Assembly: GCA_963799425.1 (NCBI GenBank)
Contig: CAWCXA010000017.1
Coordinates: 434,001 to 498,000, forward strand
DNA from: CAVWSM01 sp963799425
GTDB lineage: Bacteria > Actinomycetota > Actinomycetes > Jiangellales > Jiangellaceae
Reading direction: 5' to 3'
DNA: 64,000 bases
Shown: positions 60,607 through 64,000 of the stretch, piece after piece
How the letters are laid out: each line of letters opens with the position of its first letter
How positions within the stretch are numbered: position 1 is the stretch's first letter
Position numbers and translations under genes: made by a program
The notes under the pieces: generated by a model
What the model saw: the letters and a program-made list of their open reading frames with translations, nothing else
Told to the model about the DNA's origin: nothing
The model's database searches: none

Positions 60607-62151
60607 ATGCGCACGCGAACCGCCATCGCCGCCGTTCTTCTCACCTTCGCCGGAGCGTTGATGGCACCGTCTGCGCCGGCGCTGGGGAGTGCGGCCGCCA
60701 GCAGCACCGCACAGACTCAGAATGGGCTGTCGGCCGCGGACAGGCAGACCCTGCGGGACGACGCAGCAGCGACGTGGCAGTCGTTCGTCGCGATGGTCGA
60801 CGCCCATAGCGGCCTGCCCGCCGACCAGCTCGGAACCGATGGGAGCCGCAGCGTCCAGACGTCGACCACCAACATCGGCGCGTACATGTGGAGCACCCTC
60901 GTTGCCGAGCGACTGGGCATCATCGGCCACGACGAGGTCGTGGGCCGGCTGAGCAAGACAATCGCCACGCTCGAGACAATCGAGCGGCACGAACCGAGCG
61001 GCCAGTTCTACAACTGGTACGACCACCAGACCGGCGCGAAGCTCACCGTCTGGCCACCGACCGGCAACCCGCTCACGCCGATCCTGTCATCGGTGGACAA
61101 CGGCTGGCTCGCGACCGGGCTGCGGCTCGTCAACCAAGGCGTACCGGAACTTGCCAGCCGTGCCGGCGCGCTGTTCGACAGCATGGACTTCGGCTTCTAC
61201 TACCGGCCCGAGGTGAACCGGATCGCCTTCCACTACGCCCCGGACACCGGCGAGTCGCCGTGCTGCTACGACACGATCGTCAGCGAGAGCCGGATTGCCA
61301 GCTACATTGGCATCGCCAAGGGCGAGTTGCCGCAGAAGGAGTACTTCGGCGCATGGCGCAGCTTCCCGAACAGTTGTGACTGGAGCTGGCAGGAGACAAA
61401 GCCGCTCGGTAAGCATCGCTTCTACTTCGGGGTGAACGTCTTCGAGGGCGCCTACCCGTACAACAACACCCTGGTCGTGCCGTCCTGGGGCGGGAGCATG
61501 TTCGAGGCGCTCATGCCGGCGCTTTTCGTGCCGGAAGAGACGTGGGGGCCGCGTAGCTGGGCGATCAATCACCCGCTGACCGTCGCCGCGCAGATCCATC
61601 ACGGGCTCGTTGACGCGGGCTACGGCTATTGGGGCTTCTCGCCATCAAACATCCCTGAGGGCGGCTACAACACTTTCGCCGTCGACGCGATCGGGATGAA
61701 CCCCAGCGGCTACTTCTCCAACGAGGACAACACTGCCGTGGACCGCGGGTTCGCCGGCTGTCCGGGCCGGGACCCGCAGCCCGACCCGCCGCCTTCTGCG
61801 TACACCAACGGCGTCGTGACGCCGCACGCGGCGTTCCTCGCGTTGCCCTGGGCCCCACGGCAGGCGTTGGACAACCTCGCGGCGCTCCGCCGCGACTTCG
61901 ATGTCTACTCGCCGGGCCGCGGCTACCTCGACTCGGTGAACGTGGACAGCGGCGTTGTGTCGCAGACCTACCTTTCGCTCGATCAGGGCATCATCATGGC
62001 GGCGATCGGCAATGCGCTGGGGAGCGATTTCCTCAGGAAGCTGTTCGTGACGCCCGACTTCGTCAAGCGGCTTCGACCAGTGATTGGGGTCGAGGAGTTC
62101 GGCGCCTCGCCGCGCCACTGCAACATCGGCGCAGACGGCAGCTGCCGTTGA
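60607..62151 (+). CDS. Secreted glucoamylase-like protein (GH144-like, possible endo-beta-1,2-glucanase)
   Basis: A 514-residue exported protein with a signal peptide (RTAIAAVLLTFAGALMAPSA). It resembles the glucoamylase-like alpha/alpha-toroid family (COG5368; GH144). Motifs are FYNWYDHQTGAKL, SSVDNGWLATGLRLV and the diagnostic PSWGGSMFEALMPALFVPEE, followed later by SPSNIPEGGYNTFAVDAIGM. The ATG at 60607 has AAGGAG eight bases upstream; a GTG at 60598 overlaps that site. Known GH144 enzymes cut beta-1,2-glucan. Together with the GH3 enzyme this could be a sophorose or beta-1,2-glucan pathway; the substrate is inference. Confidence 0.82.
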   Translation: MRTRTAIAAVLLTFAGALMAPSAPALGSAAASSTAQTQNGLSAADRQTLRDDAAATWQSFVAMVDAHSGLPADQLGTDGSRSVQTSTTNIGAYMWSTLVAERLGIIGHDEVVGRLSKTIATLETIERHEPSGQFYNWYDHQTGAKLTVWPPTGNPLTPILSSVDNGWLATGLRLVNQGVPELASRAGALFDSMDFGFYYRPEVNRIAFHYAPDTGESPCCYDTIVSESRIASYIGIAKGELPQKEYFGAWRSFPNSCDWSWQETKPLGKHRFYFGVNVFEGAYPYNNTLVVPSWGGSMFEALMPALFVPEETWGPRSWAINHPLTVAAQIHHGLVDAGYGYWGFSPSNIPEGGYNTFAVDAIGMNPSGYFSNEDNTAVDRGFAGCPGRDPQPDPPPSAYTNGVVTPHAAFLALPWAPRQALDNLAALRRDFDVYSPGRGYLDSVNVDSGVVSQTYLSLDQGIIMAAIGNALGSDFLRKLFVTPDFVKRLRPVIGVEEFGASPRHCNIGADGSCR

Positions 62152-62820
62152 GGTCCGGATCCTGAGCGTTGGCGTGGCGGCACCGGAACTTCTGCCGTGA
62201 CGATGCCGAGGTGATTGGGCGCCCTGTGCCTCCGGGTACATCTCGAGCCTCCTAGGCGCGCAGCCGGCGAGGAGTAGCTGCAGCTCGAGCAGTGCTCCGG
62301 GCCCAACGTGCGCAAGATGACGTCGAGGACCTGACGCGGCGCACCAGAGTCGACGCGTTGAGCGAGTCCGACCTGAGCTGCCAGAGTGATTCCACGTTGT
62401 TCCCAAATCGGGTGGCAAACGGGCACCACTTCCTGCGTTCCCACAGGTCCGGGCCCTAAATGGTGTCCGAGGGGGACTTGAACCTGTCGAAGACCTGGTC
62501 CGACCTGCGGAAACGCCGTCGAATGCGCGTACGTGCCCAGTCCCAGGGGCGCGCCGAAGCACGTGTTGGTACTTCCCGTGGCCCGGATCTGTTCCCGCGG
62601 GAACAATGGTCGCCAGACCGCGCCACCTTGCCGACTGTTGGCTGACGGATGAATGGGAGTGGGTTGGAGCGCGCCTTGGGCATATCTCATATGAACCATC
62701 AGCTGTCGACGACTGACACAGCACCTCGTCGGCGCAGCCGAAGCCGTGATCCCCACGCCCTGCGAGCCATCCGATCTGGTGTGGGTGGTGCCGCTACGGT
62801 GTGCGATTTGGGGCCTGTCG
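62152..62820. other. Non-coding stretch with a tRNA scar
   Basis: About 669 bases without a convincing gene on either strand. It contains the tRNA 3'-end fragment at 62461-62484 and a perfect 14-base palindrome (GTTCCCGCGGGAAC) at 62591-62604. I find no intact integrase and no clear gene remnant. The open frames across it on the minus strand have no recognisable motifs and run into the glucanase gene. Confidence 0.5.
62461..62484 (-). repeat. Orphan 3' end of a tRNA gene (probable att site)
   Basis: Read on the minus strand, the 24 bases give a T-loop (TTCAAGT), the T-stem C-run, an acceptor 3' strand CTCGGAC and the end ACCA. This is the 3' end of an actinobacterial leucine-type tRNA. The rest of the tRNA (anticodon arm, D arm, 5' acceptor strand) is absent on the right, and the 5' T-stem does not pair. 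There is one C fewer than in the intact form I expect. Such a lone 3' end is what tRNA-targeting integrases leave at the far boundary of an element. Confidence 0.65.
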
Positions 62821-64000
62821 ATGGCAGCCGTTGATGCACTGCCGCGACGTCAGCGAGTCGCTCGGCTGGGCGCGCTCACAGTTGCTTTGCTCGGACTCAC
62901 GTTGCTCTTGTTGCTGCTGGCCGTATGGATCGCGCTGCGGGAGAAGCAAACGGACGTTGTGGGCCAGCTACCTCTCGGAGCCGACGATAACTTCCCCGCC
63001 GTCACGCTGATCCTTGCTGCTGGCGCGGCCTCGGCCGCTGCATTCACGGGACTTGCTGCCTTGCACGCGGCATCAGCGATGCGGGTGCTCGCTCGAGACC
63101 GGCGGATCCCCCCTGAGTTGCCGGCGGAGATGCGACGGGTGCGCAGTCTCGTCCTGACCCCGCTGGGTCCTTCCAACGTCCGGCTTGTCAACGAGCCCGA
63201 GCTCCCGCCAAGCAAGCTCTCCCACCCCAGCACTACGACCGTCGCGGAGCCGTTGCGACTCACAGTGCTGGTACCGGCCCACAATGAGACGCTCACCATC
63301 GCCGCGACCCTAGAGTCGTTGTGGGCGCAGACACGGCGCCCAGACAGGGTGGTCGTCGTCGCCGACAACTGCACCGACGACACCGCTGATGTCGCCGTGC
63401 GTCACGGGGCAGAAGTCTTCACCACGGTCGACAACGACGCCAAGAAGGCCGGAGCACTCAACCAGGCCCTGGTAAGGATGTTTGATCGAGTCGACGGACG
63501 CGACGTCGTGATGATCATGGACGCTGACTCGATCATCGTGCCGATCTTTCTCGAGATGGCCATGGGGCGTTTGGAGGCCGACCCCGAGCTGATCGCGGTC
63601 GGCGGTGTTTTCTACGGCGAGGAAGGCTTTGGTCTGACAGGTCAGCTTCAGCGCAACGAATACACGCGGTATCAGAGGTACATCGCACGTCGCCGAGGCA
63701 AAGTATTCGTGCTCACAGGCACCGCCTCGGTGTTCCGTGCATATGCCCTTAAGGCGGTCGCCGACCTCCGCGGCGAACTCATTCCCGGCGATCCCGGTCA
63801 GGTGTACGACACATTGGCGATGACCGAGGACAACGAGATGACCCTGTCGTTGAGAACGCTGGGCGCGAAACTGATATCACCGATGGAGTGCCACGTCGTG
63901 ACCGAGCTCATGCCAAGCTGGCGGGCGCTCTGGCGACAGCGGATGCGTTGGCAGAGAGGCGCACTCGAGAACATCGGGGCCTACGGGCTGACGCGCGCGA
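62821..64000 (+). CDS. Processive GT2 glycosyltransferase, 3' end cut by window edge
   Basis: Membrane glycan synthase of the cellulose/poly-GlcNAc synthase type. At least 393 codons are present. Two N-terminal helices (VALLGLTLLLLLLAVWIAL and VTLILAAGAASAAAFTGLAA) precede a GT-A domain with LTVLVPAHNETLTIAATLES, VVVADNCTDD, the DxD in MIMDADSI, the TED motif MTEDNEM and the QxxRW-type motif RQRMRWQRGA. The start ATG at 62821 lacks a strong ribosome-binding site. It lies immediately right of the tRNA scar and so may be carried by an integrated element. The polymer made is unknown. Confidence 0.88.
   Translation, partial: MAAVDALPRRQRVARLGALTVALLGLTLLLLLLAVWIALREKQTDVVGQLPLGADDNFPAVTLILAAGAASAAAFTGLAALHAASAMRVLARDRRIPPELPAEMRRVRSLVLTPLGPSNVRLVNEPELPPSKLSHPSTTTVAEPLRLTVLVPAHNETLTIAATLESLWAQTRRPDRVVVVADNCTDDTADVAVRHGAEVFTTVDNDAKKAGALNQALVRMFDRVDGRDVVMIMDADSIIVPIFLEMAMGRLEADPELIAVGGVFYGEEGFGLTGQLQRNEYTRYQRYIARRRGKVFVLTGTASVFRAYALKAVADLRGELIPGDPGQVYDTLAMTEDNEMTLSLRTLGAKLISPMECHVVTELMPSWRALWRQRMRWQRGALENIGAYGLTRA

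Noticed and set aside
62461..62540. A complete tRNA gene on the minus strand
   Set aside because: Only the T-loop and acceptor 3' end fit. No anticodon arm, D arm or 5' acceptor strand can be found to the right.
61645..62724. Minus-strand gene across the region right of the glucanase
   Set aside because: It overlaps the glucanase gene in antisense and shows no motif of an integrase or other known protein.

Overview
The window is 64 kb of high-GC DNA with densely packed genes, many GTG starts and 1-4 base stop/start overlaps. It reads as the chromosome of an aerobic actinobacterium. Pointers are the pentose-phosphate/heme block (zwf-pgi-tal-tkt, ctaB, ctaA), the actinobacterial SUF operon led by sufR, Ku, a TetR-controlled SMR pump, an F420-type luciferase-like oxidoreductase, SURF1, DUF3099 and acVLRF1. 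The frequent word CGTACG hints at a Nocardioidaceae-like (Propionibacteriales) lineage, but I cannot fix the genus.

Layout. 1-6233 (minus): glucose-6-phosphate dehydrogenase (cut by the window edge), glucose-6-phosphate isomerase, transaldolase and transketolase. 6388-12000: heme O synthase, a membrane protein, heme A synthase, an FAD monooxygenase and an ABC-2 exporter. 12025-18790: an iron-box-like dyad, then sufR-sufB-sufD-ferredoxin-sufC-sufS-sufU-sufT, a complete SUF Fe-S assembly operon. 19055-21741: polar amino-acid ABC uptake system. 21886-28562: acVLRF1, a neutral zinc metallopeptidase, an ABC-F protein, a small HTH protein, a TetR/SMR pair with two tandem operators, and an ABC exporter. 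28673-34868: cupin, YidC-like insertase, SURF1, MoaA, DUF3099, dodecin, FabG-FabI, SixA-type phosphatase. 34967-41036: SerB, an unknown protein, an ABC ATPase, NfeD-SPFH-TSUP and an SpoU methyltransferase. 41033-51350: 4-alpha-glucanotransferase, two tiny Cys/His proteins, Ku, a vanadium-haloperoxidase-like protein with an ECF sigma factor and a beta-propeller protein, a NUDIX-NYN fusion, AlkB and an M23 peptidase. 51649-54187: deaminase, F420-type oxidoreductase, a redoxin with a 44-residue membrane partner, and a lone GcvH. 54403-62151: secreted functions (M14 carboxypeptidase, small secreted protein, GH3 glucosidase, GH144-like glucanase). 62461-62484 is an orphan 3' end of a tRNA gene, a likely integration scar, followed by a processive GT2 glycosyltransferase cut by the window end.

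Working together. Heme O and heme A synthases plus SURF1 supply aa3-type cytochrome oxidase. The SUF operon makes Fe-S clusters and appears to be controlled by SufR and perhaps by an IdeR/DtxR-type iron regulator. FabG and FabI are consecutive fatty-acid reductases. The GH3/GH144-like pair may degrade a beta-glucan outside the cell.

Most unusual signals: an 81-bp dispersed repeat present twice (21778-21858, 34893-34973); the tRNA 3'-end scar at 62461; a double palindromic operator at 26539-26579; an iron-box-like dyad and a SufR-like site upstream of suf; and four genes each broken by a single-base frameshift (near 6946, 9932, 21258 and 46168), which may be assembly errors. I found no CRISPR array, rRNA, intact tRNA or insertion sequence. 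No clearly new multi-gene system stands out.
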